Positions 33,368-43,448 of a stretch of DNA of 64,000 nucleotides are shown here, one piece after another. Under the pieces are notes generated by a model, which saw nothing but the letters and a program-made list of their open reading frames with translations, did no database searches and was not told the DNA's origin. The DNA comes from an uncultured Eubacterium sp. Its GTDB lineage: Bacteria; Bacillota; Clostridia; Lachnospirales; Lachnospiraceae. A program made the translations under genes and the position numbers. Numbering within the stretch: position 1 is the first letter of the stretch; each line of letters starts with the position of its first letter. The stretch spans positions 62,001 to 126,000 of the forward strand of contig CAJUBZ010000004.1 of assembly GCA_910584795.1 (NCBI GenBank), given 5' to 3'.

Positions 33368-34348
33368 TCATATACTCCTATTTTTTATTTTATGTAATCC
33401 TTCATATATTTTTTTTAAGAGAGAATTTTTACTTACGATATATCGAATTCTATCTTTTTTTGTAAATGCAGAACACTGACTCAAATGATTTTTCATATTT
33501 TTCATTTCATCAACTAAGCCATGATTATATGCAAAAATAAAACACTTCCTACTGTTCCAAATATCTATTTGAGTCAATAATTGTTTTTTCACACATTCCT
33601 CTATCTTCATCAGTTTTATAGTACCTGTTCTATTTAACGTAAAACCTTTTTGCAACTCTAACTGTTTATGTATGTCTCCTGTATGTGAAACAGAATTTTC
33701 CCGAACCAAATAATCCATTAAAGGTTGTTCAATAATTTCTACTTTATAAAAATAAGCCACTGGTAATAGTATCTGAAGATTCTGTCCATAAGGAGATATA
33801 AATATCTTCTTATTATTCAGTTGCTTAAATAACATCTCTGCTCTAACCATATATGACCCAGGCCAGTTATAAGCATGCTCAAATAAAAGTGCATTAAATA
33901 ATCCCTGTTTCCCGATATACTCTTTGTCATTGGCAAAAAGATTTCTTGTACCGTTTTTTTCATTAAGAAAATATCCATTGTTTAAAACCACACCTAATTC
34001 CTCATCGGCTTTAAAACATTCAACTTTTTTACTAATGTTATCATGGTATAAAATATCATCGACATCATAAAGCATAATATACTCTCCTAATGCTGATTTT
34101 AATCCATTGTTAATCGCTGCAGCAGCACCGCCATTACTTTGATACAGATACAAAAACTGCCATCCTTTTTTCTCTATTTTCTCTTTATAACTTAAAATAA
34201 TTTTTTCGCTATCATCCGTTGAACCATCGTTAATTACAATTAACTGTACTTGCTTATAATCCTGATTCATTAAACACTCAAAACACTTATTTAAATATGT
34301 TTCTCCATTGAAACAGGGAATCATCACTGTAACTAAATCTTTAATCAT
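33368..34348 (-). CDS. GT2 family glycosyltransferase
   Basis: Inverting GT-A glycosyltransferase adding one sugar to the lipid-linked repeat unit at the inner membrane face. In 326 aa the motifs are VMIPCFNGETYLNKC (8-22), INDGSTDDS and the metal-binding YDVDD near 95. There is no membrane segment. One base separates it from the pyruvyl transferase upstream, and it abuts FrhB-like copy 1 downstream. Donor and acceptor cannot be predicted. Confidence 0.9.
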   Translation of the reverse strand: MIKDLVTVMIPCFNGETYLNKCFECLMNQDYKQVQLIVINDGSTDDSEKIILSYKEKIEKKGWQFLYLYQSNGGAAAAINNGLKSALGEYIMLYDVDDILYHDNISKKVECFKADEELGVVLNNGYFLNEKNGTRNLFANDKEYIGKQGLFNALLFEHAYNWPGSYMVRAEMLFKQLNNKKIFISPYGQNLQILLPVAYFYKVEIIEQPLMDYLVRENSVSHTGDIHKQLELQKGFTLNRTGTIKLMKIEECVKKQLLTQIDIWNSRKCFIFAYNHGLVDEMKNMKNHLSQCSAFTKKDRIRYIVSKNSLLKKIYEGLHKIKNRSI

Positions 34349-34349
34349 A

Positions 34350-35465
34350 TTAAACCCTCAATGCTCTTTTTATAAATGCGTGAGCTTTCAATCTTTCTTT
34401 CTCAATGCGCTTGTTTGAATTTGTGTAATCACAATTAAATAATTCTTTACTATTATTAATATCCAAATTGTGAATCCCTCTATGCTCTACTCCCAATAAT
34501 TCCTGTATCGTTGCCATTCTGGAATTCATAGAAACCTCTCCAGCCATTAAAGCTCTATCATAAATAACCACCGGCTTATTCATCTGAAAACCAAATATAA
34601 TTCCATGAAAAGAATCAGTACATAACAAATTACAATGTGCCATCAAATACAAAAATTCTTCTGGTGAGGTACTATATTCTTTTTTTAAGTCCTTCTGATT
34701 CATTCTGATAACCGGAAGGTTGTATTTTTCTGAAATTTCTTTTACGGATTGATTGACGTTTTCAGAATTTTCTCCTAAATAATATGCTAAAATATAGTTA
34801 TCGTATTTTAACCATTTTGGTCGTTTAGAAATCTTTAACCACTGCTTTTGTGTAAATAATAAAGTCGGGTCTAAAACAACCTCTGCCTCAATATCAGTCA
34901 ACATTCTGATAATTTCTCTACCTTGTCCTTCCCTTACCGAAATAGAAGGAATTTCTTTTAACCATCTCTTATAGTCTTCTTTTCTGTCATCAGGTATCTC
35001 ATCTACACCAAAACTTGCCGCATAACTAACTCTTTGATTTTTCTGTGCGAAATCCATAAATTCAACATGAGAATTAAATAAATAATGTGGATTCCAAACT
35101 TGATCACTTCCACTGACAAAATAATCATAATATGCTGCAAGATTTTCAGGCACATTATCCTTTGAGATAACAAAAGGGCTAATATTTATATGACTGCGAT
35201 TAAACTTATCAAATACCTTTTGTCTATACCACTCATTAAACAAACTTTTATTTATAGGAAGATAGTAAGCTGCTGTTCCTATAAACCATTTAATTTTTTT
35301 CTTAAATTGCGTACTTTTTTTGTATTCGGCTTCTGCTTTTGTATAATTTTTAATTGTATGTACCGTTTCTGAATAACTTTTTAAAATCTCCTGCAATGCA
35401 TAATTCTGCAGTCTGTTTCCAAAGTTTTCTCCCCCAGTAATCGTAAGAATTGCTGTTTTCATCAT
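34350..35465 (-). CDS. Polysaccharide pyruvyl transferase family protein (copy 1)
   Basis: Transfers pyruvate from phosphoenolpyruvate to a sugar hydroxyl pair as a ketal, making the polymer acidic. In 371 aa the signatures are NFGNRLQNYALQ near 14-25, VSGSDQVWNP near 118, SYAASFG near 145, and the C-terminal half-domain CTDSFHGIIFGF. It is one of two such genes in the locus, each with an FrhB-like partner. Some family members have other functions, so the chemistry is likely but not certain. Confidence 0.85.
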   Translation of the reverse strand: MMKTAILTITGGENFGNRLQNYALQEILKSYSETVHTIKNYTKAEAEYKKSTQFKKKIKWFIGTAAYYLPINKSLFNEWYRQKVFDKFNRSHINISPFVISKDNVPENLAAYYDYFVSGSDQVWNPHYLFNSHVEFMDFAQKNQRVSYAASFGVDEIPDDRKEDYKRWLKEIPSISVREGQGREIIRMLTDIEAEVVLDPTLLFTQKQWLKISKRPKWLKYDNYILAYYLGENSENVNQSVKEISEKYNLPVIRMNQKDLKKEYSTSPEEFLYLMAHCNLLCTDSFHGIIFGFQMNKPVVIYDRALMAGEVSMNSRMATIQELLGVEHRGIHNLDINNSKELFNCDYTNSNKRIEKERLKAHAFIKRALRV

Positions 35466-35473
35466 TTATTCAC

Positions 35474-36496
35474 CTATTTTTTTATTTTTTGTATTTCTAC
35501 CCAAACTTTCATCAATATATAAAACAGTGTATAACTATTTGTTTTATATGCTGCTTTTGCAATACGATGAACCATTGTAGGTTTATTTGTCATATATACC
35601 GATTCTTTTATTATCTCATCACTATATATTTTTTTAATGTTATTAACAGACTCTTTAACCCCAATTTCATGGTTGTTAACAATATAATATGTAGGTCCTA
35701 TCAATTCATTAGATAGCGCCGTACATAAATTTTCTTTACATTTATCATATATATTATATTTTTTATATAAATTGATACATTTTTTTAACCGGTCTTCCGC
35801 CAGTTTCCATAATATCCATTCGTCTCTGTTTTTTGTCAAAGAATTTTCAGCGTCCTGATAATATTTATATAAACATTCCGGTATTACACCAATCGTATTT
35901 ACATATTCCAGATACTTAATATTAAATAGGAAATCTTCTGCATACGACACCTGTTGTTCAAATAAAATATTATTGCTTGTAATAATGTCTGCATCATATA
36001 ATTTGTTCCATAATGCACCATAATAAACACTGTACAAATACTCTGACATTTTAAGAAGATACTCATTGATACTTAACACAACATTGTGTTGATACGGAGA
36101 AAAAGCATTCTTTTCCCGATTCTGAAAAATAGATTCAAACCCACAAACTACCAATTCACACTTACTATTAACTTTTCTTTCATACATTTTTGAAATTGTT
36201 TCAACATCAATATAATCATCACTATCTACAAAAAATAGGTATTTGCCACGGGCAATTTTAATTCCATCATTTCTAGCACTAGAGACTCCTTCATTTTTTT
36301 TATTAATTAAGATAATTCTGGAATCCTTGTTCTGCATTTCTTCGACTAAATCATCTGTTTTGTCTATGGAACCATCATTCACCACAATAATCTCCAAATG
36401 ACGGTATGTTTGTCTTTGTATACTCTGTAAACATCTTTCAATATAATTCTCCGCATTAAACGCAGGAACTATAACACTTATTAATTCTTCTCGCAT
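35474..36496 (-). CDS. GT2 family glycosyltransferase
   Basis: A 340-aa GT-A enzyme with VIVPAFNAENYIERC near the N-terminus, VVNDGSIDKTDD and FVDSDDYID as the metal site. The start at 36496 is chosen because GGAAG precedes it and because the longer form (to 36598) would overlap the acyltransferase gene by 76 bp. It lies 8 bp upstream of pyruvyl transferase copy 1. Confidence 0.88.
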   Translation of the reverse strand: MREELISVIVPAFNAENYIERCLQSIQRQTYRHLEIIVVNDGSIDKTDDLVEEMQNKDSRIILINKKNEGVSSARNDGIKIARGKYLFFVDSDDYIDVETISKMYERKVNSKCELVVCGFESIFQNREKNAFSPYQHNVVLSINEYLLKMSEYLYSVYYGALWNKLYDADIITSNNILFEQQVSYAEDFLFNIKYLEYVNTIGVIPECLYKYYQDAENSLTKNRDEWILWKLAEDRLKKCINLYKKYNIYDKCKENLCTALSNELIGPTYYIVNNHEIGVKESVNNIKKIYSDEIIKESVYMTNKPTMVHRIAKAAYKTNSYTLFYILMKVWVEIQKIKK

Positions 36497-36522
36497 ATCT
36501 TTCTTCCCAAGCTTTAACTCCA

Positions 36523-37572
36523 TTAAACTCTTTTTACATTTATGGTACGTATTTTTACGAAACACTTCGCAATTTTCTTTCGAAGAATTTCCACACAATT
36601 ACATACAATATATAGAATGATACAATAAAGTAAGATTAGAAAAGGCCAGAATATCACTCCCATATCTTTCATAATAATCTCTAACTCCCTAAATCTGTAA
36701 GGAATTAAAAGACTATGAGAATGAATTAAATATATTCCTAAAGTATATTGGCCAAAACGTCCTATAAATATTCCAATCCTTCCATTACACTTTATTGTTA
36801 AAAAAGAAATAAATAACGCTATTGCCTGAATATAAACTATTGGATTATTATATGAAAATAACTTCCATGCCATATTCCCTTTTCCTAAATAAACTAAGAA
36901 TAACGCAAGCAAGAAATTTACTCCCCCTGCCAGCATATACAAGATGTGCATTTTTTTACAGTCGTTGATTATATCATATGTCTTAATAAAGTTTCCTGTA
37001 AAATATAAAAATATCGCATATATTAATGAATACCCTCCATTTACATTAATGACATCTTTATCAAAAGCAAATCCGTAAATACAAGTAATGGCAAACAAAG
37101 TTATTATAAAAATTGAATATTTTCTTTTATCTGCTTTAAGTAAATCTATTACAATATTTAAGTAAGGTGCAACTAACATTAGTACAAGATACACTGTCAT
37201 AAACCAATATTCATTAACAGCAAGTATTGAATACTTCATTATATTTTTTACACTCAATATCTCTCCACCCTCAATGGCGAATATTATGTATATAAAAAAT
37301 GAGTAAAATATTACCTCTCCCAAAAGCATCAAAAACTTATTTAATTTAAAATTAATCGTAAAATATCCTGAAATCAAAAAGAATACATTCACGGCCACAA
37401 CAACAATGGAATTTATGAAAACTAATAAATAATTCATCATATTGTTACAGTCAATTCCACTATTCAAATTGCTGTTTAAATGCAAACCGCTAACTACGCA
37501 ATGATGAATCACAATCATAAACATAATCAACACTCTCAGGCATTCTACATTATTTAACCTTTTGGCACGCAT
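36523..37572 (-). CDS. Acyltransferase 3 family membrane protein
   Basis: Integral-membrane O-acyltransferase of 349 aa with about ten hydrophobic segments; it moves acetyl or another acyl group across the membrane onto a sugar. The family's N-terminal pattern of a basic start plus membrane helix with a key His is present (His23-His24 in IVIHHCVV). It is one of five in this locus. Start at 37572 with GGAGG upstream. The target sugar is unknown. Confidence 0.85.
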   Translation of the reverse strand: MRAKRLNNVECLRVLIMFMIVIHHCVVSGLHLNSNLNSGIDCNNMMNYLLVFINSIVVVAVNVFFLISGYFTINFKLNKFLMLLGEVIFYSFFIYIIFAIEGGEILSVKNIMKYSILAVNEYWFMTVYLVLMLVAPYLNIVIDLLKADKRKYSIFIITLFAITCIYGFAFDKDVINVNGGYSLIYAIFLYFTGNFIKTYDIINDCKKMHILYMLAGGVNFLLALFLVYLGKGNMAWKLFSYNNPIVYIQAIALFISFLTIKCNGRIGIFIGRFGQYTLGIYLIHSHSLLIPYRFRELEIIMKDMGVIFWPFLILLYCIILYIVCNCVEILRKKIAKCFVKIRTINVKRV

Positions 37573-37590
37573 ATATCCTCCTTTTTTATT

Positions 37591-38721
37591 TTAAACTCTA
37601 CGAAAAATTTTTCGTAATTTATTTAATATTTTCAACCACAAATTCACTATGATATTTGCTCTGTGAAATCCAATAATGCTATTAAAAATTTTAAATAATC
37701 TTTTATTTCTATACTTATTAATATTTCCATTTAAACTAGGTCCATTATCAACGGCCTCATTAATTTCTCTTTCAACAAGCTCAATTTCTTCCCTATTTGA
37801 TAAAACAAAACTTTCGCCCTTTTGACTATTAACAAGTATCACCGAAGTGTTTCCATTATCTGCTGTCTGCAACTCTGTTTTATTCAACCCAATAAAATCA
37901 CCAATAGAAATATCTCCGACTCGTTTCTTTTGCTTATACTCACAATGATAACAGCTGTCCCTTAGTATGGAACCATTTAAAAACCCTGTAAAATATTCAT
38001 CTTCCCAGCTGCTTAAATTTAGAACTGTTTTTCCATTTTCATGAAAACATAGATGATAATTTTCATCCCATTTATTACTTCTAAAACTAAAATTATCATA
38101 TGAAAAAGAAGCTTTTTTTTGTAAGTATTCTACATGCTCTTTCCATAATAATTGTGATACACTTCCATGACAAATTATATCCACAGTAATTAAATTAGGA
38201 TATTCCCCTCCTTTAAGCGAGTTATAAAGTCCTGCAATTTGACACGGCAGACCTATATATAATATCTGCTTACCACTTTCTAAATCTTGCTTCACCTCCA
38301 AATATGTATTTTTCACATAAGAATAGACATACTTTGACCCTTGAATCCTATTTAAGTCAGTGCTATTGGTAATGCGGCAAATACTTACTTCTTCGTTGTC
38401 GTCCAACATGGCGGAATATACAATACCATCATTCTCTATTATTTTCTCTGCAAACGCAGTGCCAATTCCTCCTGATGCACTTCTTTCTCTTTTTTTATTA
38501 TTTTTTCTCCATGCTGCAAAACATTTTTGTATGTCCTTCAATTGTACTTTTTCATTAACCTGACATACTCTTTTACATAAATTGCATCCAATACATTTAT
38601 CATAATCTATATGTGGTAAAAATTCACCAGATTTATTGTAAACTAATTTAATAGCATTTTTAGGACATAATGTCGAACATACTCCACAACTTGTACATTT
38701 TTCTAAATCACATATTTTCAT
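37591..38721 (-). CDS. FrhB-like iron-sulfur protein of polysaccharide loci (copy 2)
   Basis: Paralogue of copy 1 with the same layout in 376 aa: two [4Fe-4S] motifs (Cys9, 12, 15, 19 and Cys43, 46, 49, 53), then the FrhB-type domain with LYIGLPCQIAGLYNSL and DIICHGSVSQLLW. It is adjacent to the flippase gene and two genes from pyruvyl transferase copy 2. Both copies keep all eight cluster cysteines, so both should be functional. Confidence 0.85.
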   Translation of the reverse strand: MKICDLEKCTSCGVCSTLCPKNAIKLVYNKSGEFLPHIDYDKCIGCNLCKRVCQVNEKVQLKDIQKCFAAWRKNNKKRERSASGGIGTAFAEKIIENDGIVYSAMLDDNEEVSICRITNSTDLNRIQGSKYVYSYVKNTYLEVKQDLESGKQILYIGLPCQIAGLYNSLKGGEYPNLITVDIICHGSVSQLLWKEHVEYLQKKASFSYDNFSFRSNKWDENYHLCFHENGKTVLNLSSWEDEYFTGFLNGSILRDSCYHCEYKQKKRVGDISIGDFIGLNKTELQTADNGNTSVILVNSQKGESFVLSNREEIELVEREINEAVDNGPSLNGNINKYRNKRLFKIFNSIIGFHRANIIVNLWLKILNKLRKIFRRV

Positions 38722-38722
38722 A

Positions 38723-40243
38723 TTATTTTCTCTTTATCATTGAACAGATTTTTCTTCTTTCTTCTTTATTTAAATAAACCATAAAGTTAACTATATAGCC
38801 TAAGACTCCACTTACTAAACAAGTAATTATAAAACTTGTCCATGTATTAGTAGTAATCATATTATTTATAAAATAGAACAAAATTAATGTTATTATATTT
38901 GCAAAAATTCCTTTAATAAGCGGTCCATAAAAAGTCGTGTATTTAACTCCTAGAACATGACTTGAATAAAATGGAGTAAATAATAATGTTTTCAAAATCA
39001 TAAGTATTCCGCTTATGGACGCAATAGCAAACACACCCATACTTGTTGTTCTTAATAGAATGTAAACAATAACAACATTCAGCACTCCTGAAATCACATT
39101 AAATAAAACAGGTACTTTAAGTTTTACAGTAATAACATTAATAGAAAATAACGGATGTACAAAAACATCTATAAAATATGGCATAACAGTTAAAATAGAC
39201 AACAATTGAACATTTCTTATTTCCGCTGCAGATAAAGTAGGTACCCACAGTTTAAAAAGGCTAGTTCCAAACGCCATCAGTCCAATAATTGGAACTGCAC
39301 ATAAAAATCCACAGATTTTCATTGCCATTTTCGTTTCCTTAATAAACTTTTCTGTATCATTTTCTGCGTACGTAATTGTTAATTGTGGTGTAAATGTACC
39401 TGAAATTGTTCCCACAAAACTCATCACACTCGTCGGCAAGGTTTTTGCAATAGAAAAGAGACTCATTTCTTTTGCACCAATAAAAATATTTGTCAATAAT
39501 AGGTCTAATCCCGTAAATAGAATTATGTTTAACTGTTGTACAGAATTCCAAATACTGTTTTTTATCAAAGAACCTACTAGTTTAATATCAAACATCTTTA
39601 TATTTAATTGTAATTCCGGGGTTAATTTTCTTTTATAATAATAATTCAATAAGATACAATATATACCACAAATAAAAGTAATTGCACCGATATAATATAC
39701 ATGTGGTGAAAGTACAGAGAATACTAAAAACAATAAAATCACTTTTATTATTCCACTTTCCATATTCCTTAAATTCGTTAATTCTAAACGATTTCTTGCA
39801 AAGGTTGATACACTAAACACATTTGTTGGTAATTGTATTAAAAACAATGCAAACAAGAAAATCCACAATAACTTTATATCTGTGACATAACCACTTGGAA
39901 CATTTACTATCTTTTCCAAATAGGCTATACACAATATAATGGGTATTGCCAATATAATCGAGAGTATAATATTTGAAATAATCGCGGAAGTATAATACTT
40001 ATTCGCATTATCCTTATTCCCTCCATATAATTCAACTGTAATATATCTGTTAATCATACCACTAAGGGCCACTGTAATTACAGACAGATAACTCATAAAA
40101 TTATTCGCTAGTCCCACAAAACCATACACTTCTGTTCCAATATACCGCACAACATAAGAAGTAACAAAAAAAGATACTCCCAAGCTTAGTACATATGCGG
40201 CAATCTGCGATATCATATTAATTGATAATTGTTTCTTATTCAT
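38723..40243 (-). CDS. Wzx-type oligosaccharide flippase
   Basis: Moves the completed lipid-linked repeat unit to the outer membrane face. The 506-aa protein of the MOP/MATE-like superfamily has 12-14 predicted membrane segments, starting NMISQIAAYVLSLGVSFFVTSY with the family-typical YIGTEVYGF just after the first helix. It overlaps pyruvyl transferase copy 2 by 8 bp. It is the only flippase in the window, so it likely handles the whole repeat unit. Confidence 0.9.
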   Translation of the reverse strand: MNKKQLSINMISQIAAYVLSLGVSFFVTSYVVRYIGTEVYGFVGLANNFMSYLSVITVALSGMINRYITVELYGGNKDNANKYYTSAIISNIILSIILAIPIILCIAYLEKIVNVPSGYVTDIKLLWIFLFALFLIQLPTNVFSVSTFARNRLELTNLRNMESGIIKVILLFLVFSVLSPHVYYIGAITFICGIYCILLNYYYKRKLTPELQLNIKMFDIKLVGSLIKNSIWNSVQQLNIILFTGLDLLLTNIFIGAKEMSLFSIAKTLPTSVMSFVGTISGTFTPQLTITYAENDTEKFIKETKMAMKICGFLCAVPIIGLMAFGTSLFKLWVPTLSAAEIRNVQLLSILTVMPYFIDVFVHPLFSINVITVKLKVPVLFNVISGVLNVVIVYILLRTTSMGVFAIASISGILMILKTLLFTPFYSSHVLGVKYTTFYGPLIKGIFANIITLILFYFINNMITTNTWTSFIITCLVSGVLGYIVNFMVYLNKEERRKICSMIKRK

Positions 40244-41390
40244 AATCTTCTTTTAATTCCTTTAATAATAACTCTTTTGATTGATTTGTTATGCTTTCGA
40301 GATACTCTTCTGCATTGTTTATTTTATCGTTTATGTTTCTATGAAAAACATTTTCATCATTCACAATAATATCTAGTCTTCCGATAGTTTTTAAATATTC
40401 ATACAATCTTCCATTTTGTGATTTTTTAGATTTATTGCTAAACCGTTTCAACACATATATTTCTTTCATGAATCTCGTAGCGAATACTGTAGCATGATAC
40501 GAATCTGTACAAACTATTTTTGCATTTTTTATGAGATGTAAAAAATCTAGAGGAGATGTATCAATAATATATTCATAATCCTTTCTATATTCCTGCATGC
40601 TTTGTGTTATTGGCAATATATATACCTTATATCCCGTCTCCAATTGCATTGCCTTAACGTAATCCCAATAATCTCTATCACCAACAAAGTAGCAAAGTAT
40701 ATAGTCATGTTCCAAATTATCTAAATTTATTCTAGAATATTTTTTGATATCTTCATTCCATTCTTCTATACCAACTAATAATGTAGGATCAACAACCTTT
40801 GAAACCTTCTTTTGGGTAATTTTTTCTAATTCAATTCTGGAACTTTCCTCTCTAACTCCTATAAAGTGATATTTACTCAACATAACTCTATAAAACTTCT
40901 TATAATACAAAGGTATTTTTTTCACACCAATACTTGTTCCAAAAGAGATGACCTTTTTATCATTATCCACGTAGTCAAACAGCATATGTCTATTTAAGAA
41001 ATATGGATTCCATATCTGGTCTCCTCCACTAATAAAGACATCTATTTGTTCTTTTGCTTTTTTTGTTTTTTCACCTGTTGTTATACTGAAATGCTTTCCT
41101 TTATAAACATCTGTAAAGAACTCTTCAAATTTTTCCCTTTGCTGTTCAATTTCTTCTTTATGACTATTATCAGATTTTTTTCTTAAACTTTTCTTTGTAT
41201 TTAATCTAAATATCAGCTTATTCATAAAAGTTGCAACGTAATCATGATAAGAATGTGTTTCTTTTCCGTGTGGATACTGCATAAAGACCTGAAATTCTTC
41301 TTTCTCTAAAAATCTCTTTAAAGAATACGCCTGTAATACTGTTCCATAATTATTTCCCAAATACCATGTTGCGATTAGTACTTTCTTCAC
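40236..41390 (-). CDS. Polysaccharide pyruvyl transferase family protein (copy 2)
   Basis: A 384-aa relative of copy 1: NNYGTVLQAYSLKRFL (13-28), ISGGDQIWNPYF near 129, VISFGTSIG and CTDSYHATVFATRF. Conserved motifs match, but the intervening sequence is quite different, so the two copies probably came in separately and act on different sugars. The gene overlaps the flippase by 8 bp and starts 1 bp after the gene upstream. Confidence 0.85.
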   Translation of the reverse strand: MKKVLIATWYLGNNYGTVLQAYSLKRFLEKEEFQVFMQYPHGKETHSYHDYVATFMNKLIFRLNTKKSLRKKSDNSHKEEIEQQREKFEEFFTDVYKGKHFSITTGEKTKKAKEQIDVFISGGDQIWNPYFLNRHMLFDYVDNDKKVISFGTSIGVKKIPLYYKKFYRVMLSKYHFIGVREESSRIELEKITQKKVSKVVDPTLLVGIEEWNEDIKKYSRINLDNLEHDYILCYFVGDRDYWDYVKAMQLETGYKVYILPITQSMQEYRKDYEYIIDTSPLDFLHLIKNAKIVCTDSYHATVFATRFMKEIYVLKRFSNKSKKSQNGRLYEYLKTIGRLDIIVNDENVFHRNINDKINNAEEYLESITNQSKELLLKELKEDYE

Positions 41391-41391
41391 T

Positions 41392-42399
41392 TTATTTTCC
41401 TTCCTCTGTAATATTATTTATTATATTTAATACAGAAAACTGCTGCTTATAATTATATTCAACCTTTTCTTTCTTTTTAATCCACTGTATGTCTTCATCT
41501 GTAATTTCAGTAAAATAGCGCATATAGCGTGGATCATAGAATTCAAAATCTAAGATACTCTGATTATTTGTTAACAATCTTTTATTATAGACTATTGCCT
41601 CATATGGACGAAGAGTCAACGCCGTCTGCCCTCCATCTGTTATATCAAGTAATACATCAGATTCTAAACTCTCCACCACCATCTGTGAATAATCTTTTAT
41701 CGCACTGTAATCTTCTATTGTCACTCCAGAATAGTCACCAAAGAACTGGTATTTACCAATTTCCTCCTTTGATGCAAATAACTCTATTTTGATTTTAATT
41801 TTATTGTCTATAAGTTTTTCAACACAACTCTTTATGATTTCTCCCCTTGTTTTAATTGTCCCACCAAAATAAATATCATTTTTTTCAACCATATTCTCAT
41901 ATCCGTCAATCTTTGCATATGGTGTAAAACATTTTGTTAATTTATCGCTTTTGTTGAGATCCTCTTCTTCAATTGTATAAGCATAATCCACCAAATCCGT
42001 ATTTAGTAATAACTCTTGTGCTCTCATCGCGGAAAAGGTTCCAAAGCTGTCAACAAATATAATTCCTATTTTTGCATGAAACCTCTTTTTTAAATTTTCT
42101 AAAAATTGTTCACTATATTCATCTCTTAATCCTGCATTAAAAAATATTACATTTATTTCATCCTTTTTGTTCTTTTTAAATAATAATTTTGCTTTTTTAT
42201 ATACTGTATATAATTGTTCACTATATCCTTTTAATCCAATTTCTCTTAGAACCTTCCTAAAACCTCTACTAATAAATGTATAACTAGAATAGGGATTGTT
42301 TATAAAGTAAATGTTCTCTACTCCGATAACATCACTACACATAATTTTATACATTTCGCTATAAGAAGATTTTTCTCCAACAATAATAAACCTTTTCAT
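41392..42399 (-). CDS. Unrecognised GT-like protein of polysaccharide locus (paralogue A)
   Basis: Soluble 335-aa protein without a firm family. An N-terminal alpha/beta part opens KRFIIVGEKSSY; the C-terminal part has TLRPYEAIVYNKRLLTNN, an FYDPRYM segment and WIKKKEKVEYNY. The gene at 62810 has the same C-terminal pattern, which is strong evidence for a family. The layout resembles a GT-B-fold glycosyltransferase in which an Arg/Glu-containing loop binds the donor phosphate. It sits between an acyltransferase and pyruvyl transferase copy 2. Function inferred only. Confidence 0.6.
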   Translation of the reverse strand: MKRFIIVGEKSSYSEMYKIMCSDVIGVENIYFINNPYSSYTFISRGFRKVLREIGLKGYSEQLYTVYKKAKLLFKKNKKDEINVIFFNAGLRDEYSEQFLENLKKRFHAKIGIIFVDSFGTFSAMRAQELLLNTDLVDYAYTIEEEDLNKSDKLTKCFTPYAKIDGYENMVEKNDIYFGGTIKTRGEIIKSCVEKLIDNKIKIKIELFASKEEIGKYQFFGDYSGVTIEDYSAIKDYSQMVVESLESDVLLDITDGGQTALTLRPYEAIVYNKRLLTNNQSILDFEFYDPRYMRYFTEITDEDIQWIKKKEKVEYNYKQQFSVLNIINNITEEGK

Positions 42400-42409
42400 T
42401 TTACTTTCC

Positions 42410-43438
42410 TCAATACAACTTTCTAAGCCATGTAAACCTTTTATGTTTTTGTAATTTTACGATTAAAATTGATATTAATACTGTAATGATTAATGTGTAT
42501 ATAAATCGTACCATACTACCAAATGTTCTGTGCAATATATTATAACATAATACTGAATAAGTAAAGTCGACCCAGCAATGTGAAAGATATACCAGTACTC
42601 CCACTATTCGTATACTTTTATATATTTCTTTATCCTGTAAAAGTATCTCCTTTGCAACATGTAATAGGAAATATGTAACTGGAACACTAAAAAGAACTCC
42701 CTCATATGTTCTGGCAACACCAAAACTCCTCAATAAATACATTTCCATAAAAAGACCTATTATAGAAACAATTAACAATAACAGGGACTTACTTAATTTT
42801 TGTTTTGTCTCATATGCAAGAAATCCCAATAATATAAATACCAACCCAAAGAAAATACCATTACGAGTAGTAATAAAAATTTTATCATATTCTCTGATGA
42901 AATTCTGAAACTCAAAGTTTTTTATTACTCCATAATAACTCGTGTCTAACAAACCTAATATGTATACACCAATTGCTATAATCAAACTTTTTATTGTTCC
43001 TATTTTTCTCACAAGCAATGCTGCTAATACACCTGCAATCATTACCGATGGCAAATACCATAAATGTAAATATGAGCCATCAAAAATGCATTTTTGAAAA
43101 AAAGATAACAGCGTCTGACTTTCTGCCTTAAACCAGAAAATAATACAAGGCAGATAGATAATTGTCCATAAGAAATACATGAACAATATTCTTTTTGCAA
43201 ACTTCAAAATTTGTGTTTTATATTCTAAATTACTTGTCACCCTATCTAATTTCATTTTCAAAAAAAAGCCAGAAGAGCAGAAGAAAAACGGAACTGCTGC
43301 TCTAGTTAAAACTTTATCAAATAAAAAACTAACATTTTCACCAAACATTGCGAATGGTGTTAAATGTATGGCAACTACACACAATGCCATCAATAATTTA
43401 ACAACATCTATTCCATTATAATTCTTTCGTTTTTCCAT
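42410..43438 (-). CDS. Acyltransferase 3 family membrane protein
   Basis: A 342-aa multi-pass protein with the family N-terminus (YNGIDVVKLLMALCVVAIH, His25) and the conserved RAAVPFFFCSSGFF segment near 48. It likely acylates one sugar of the repeat unit. It lies between a GT2 gene and the GT-like paralogue A gene, with about 10-bp gaps on each side. Confidence 0.87.
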   Translation of the reverse strand: MEKRKNYNGIDVVKLLMALCVVAIHLTPFAMFGENVSFLFDKVLTRAAVPFFFCSSGFFLKMKLDRVTSNLEYKTQILKFAKRILFMYFLWTIIYLPCIIFWFKAESQTLLSFFQKCIFDGSYLHLWYLPSVMIAGVLAALLVRKIGTIKSLIIAIGVYILGLLDTSYYGVIKNFEFQNFIREYDKIFITTRNGIFFGLVFILLGFLAYETKQKLSKSLLLLIVSIIGLFMEMYLLRSFGVARTYEGVLFSVPVTYFLLHVAKEILLQDKEIYKSIRIVGVLVYLSHCWVDFTYSVLCYNILHRTFGSMVRFIYTLIITVLISILIVKLQKHKRFTWLRKLY

Positions 43439-43448
43439 TCAGTCCTCC

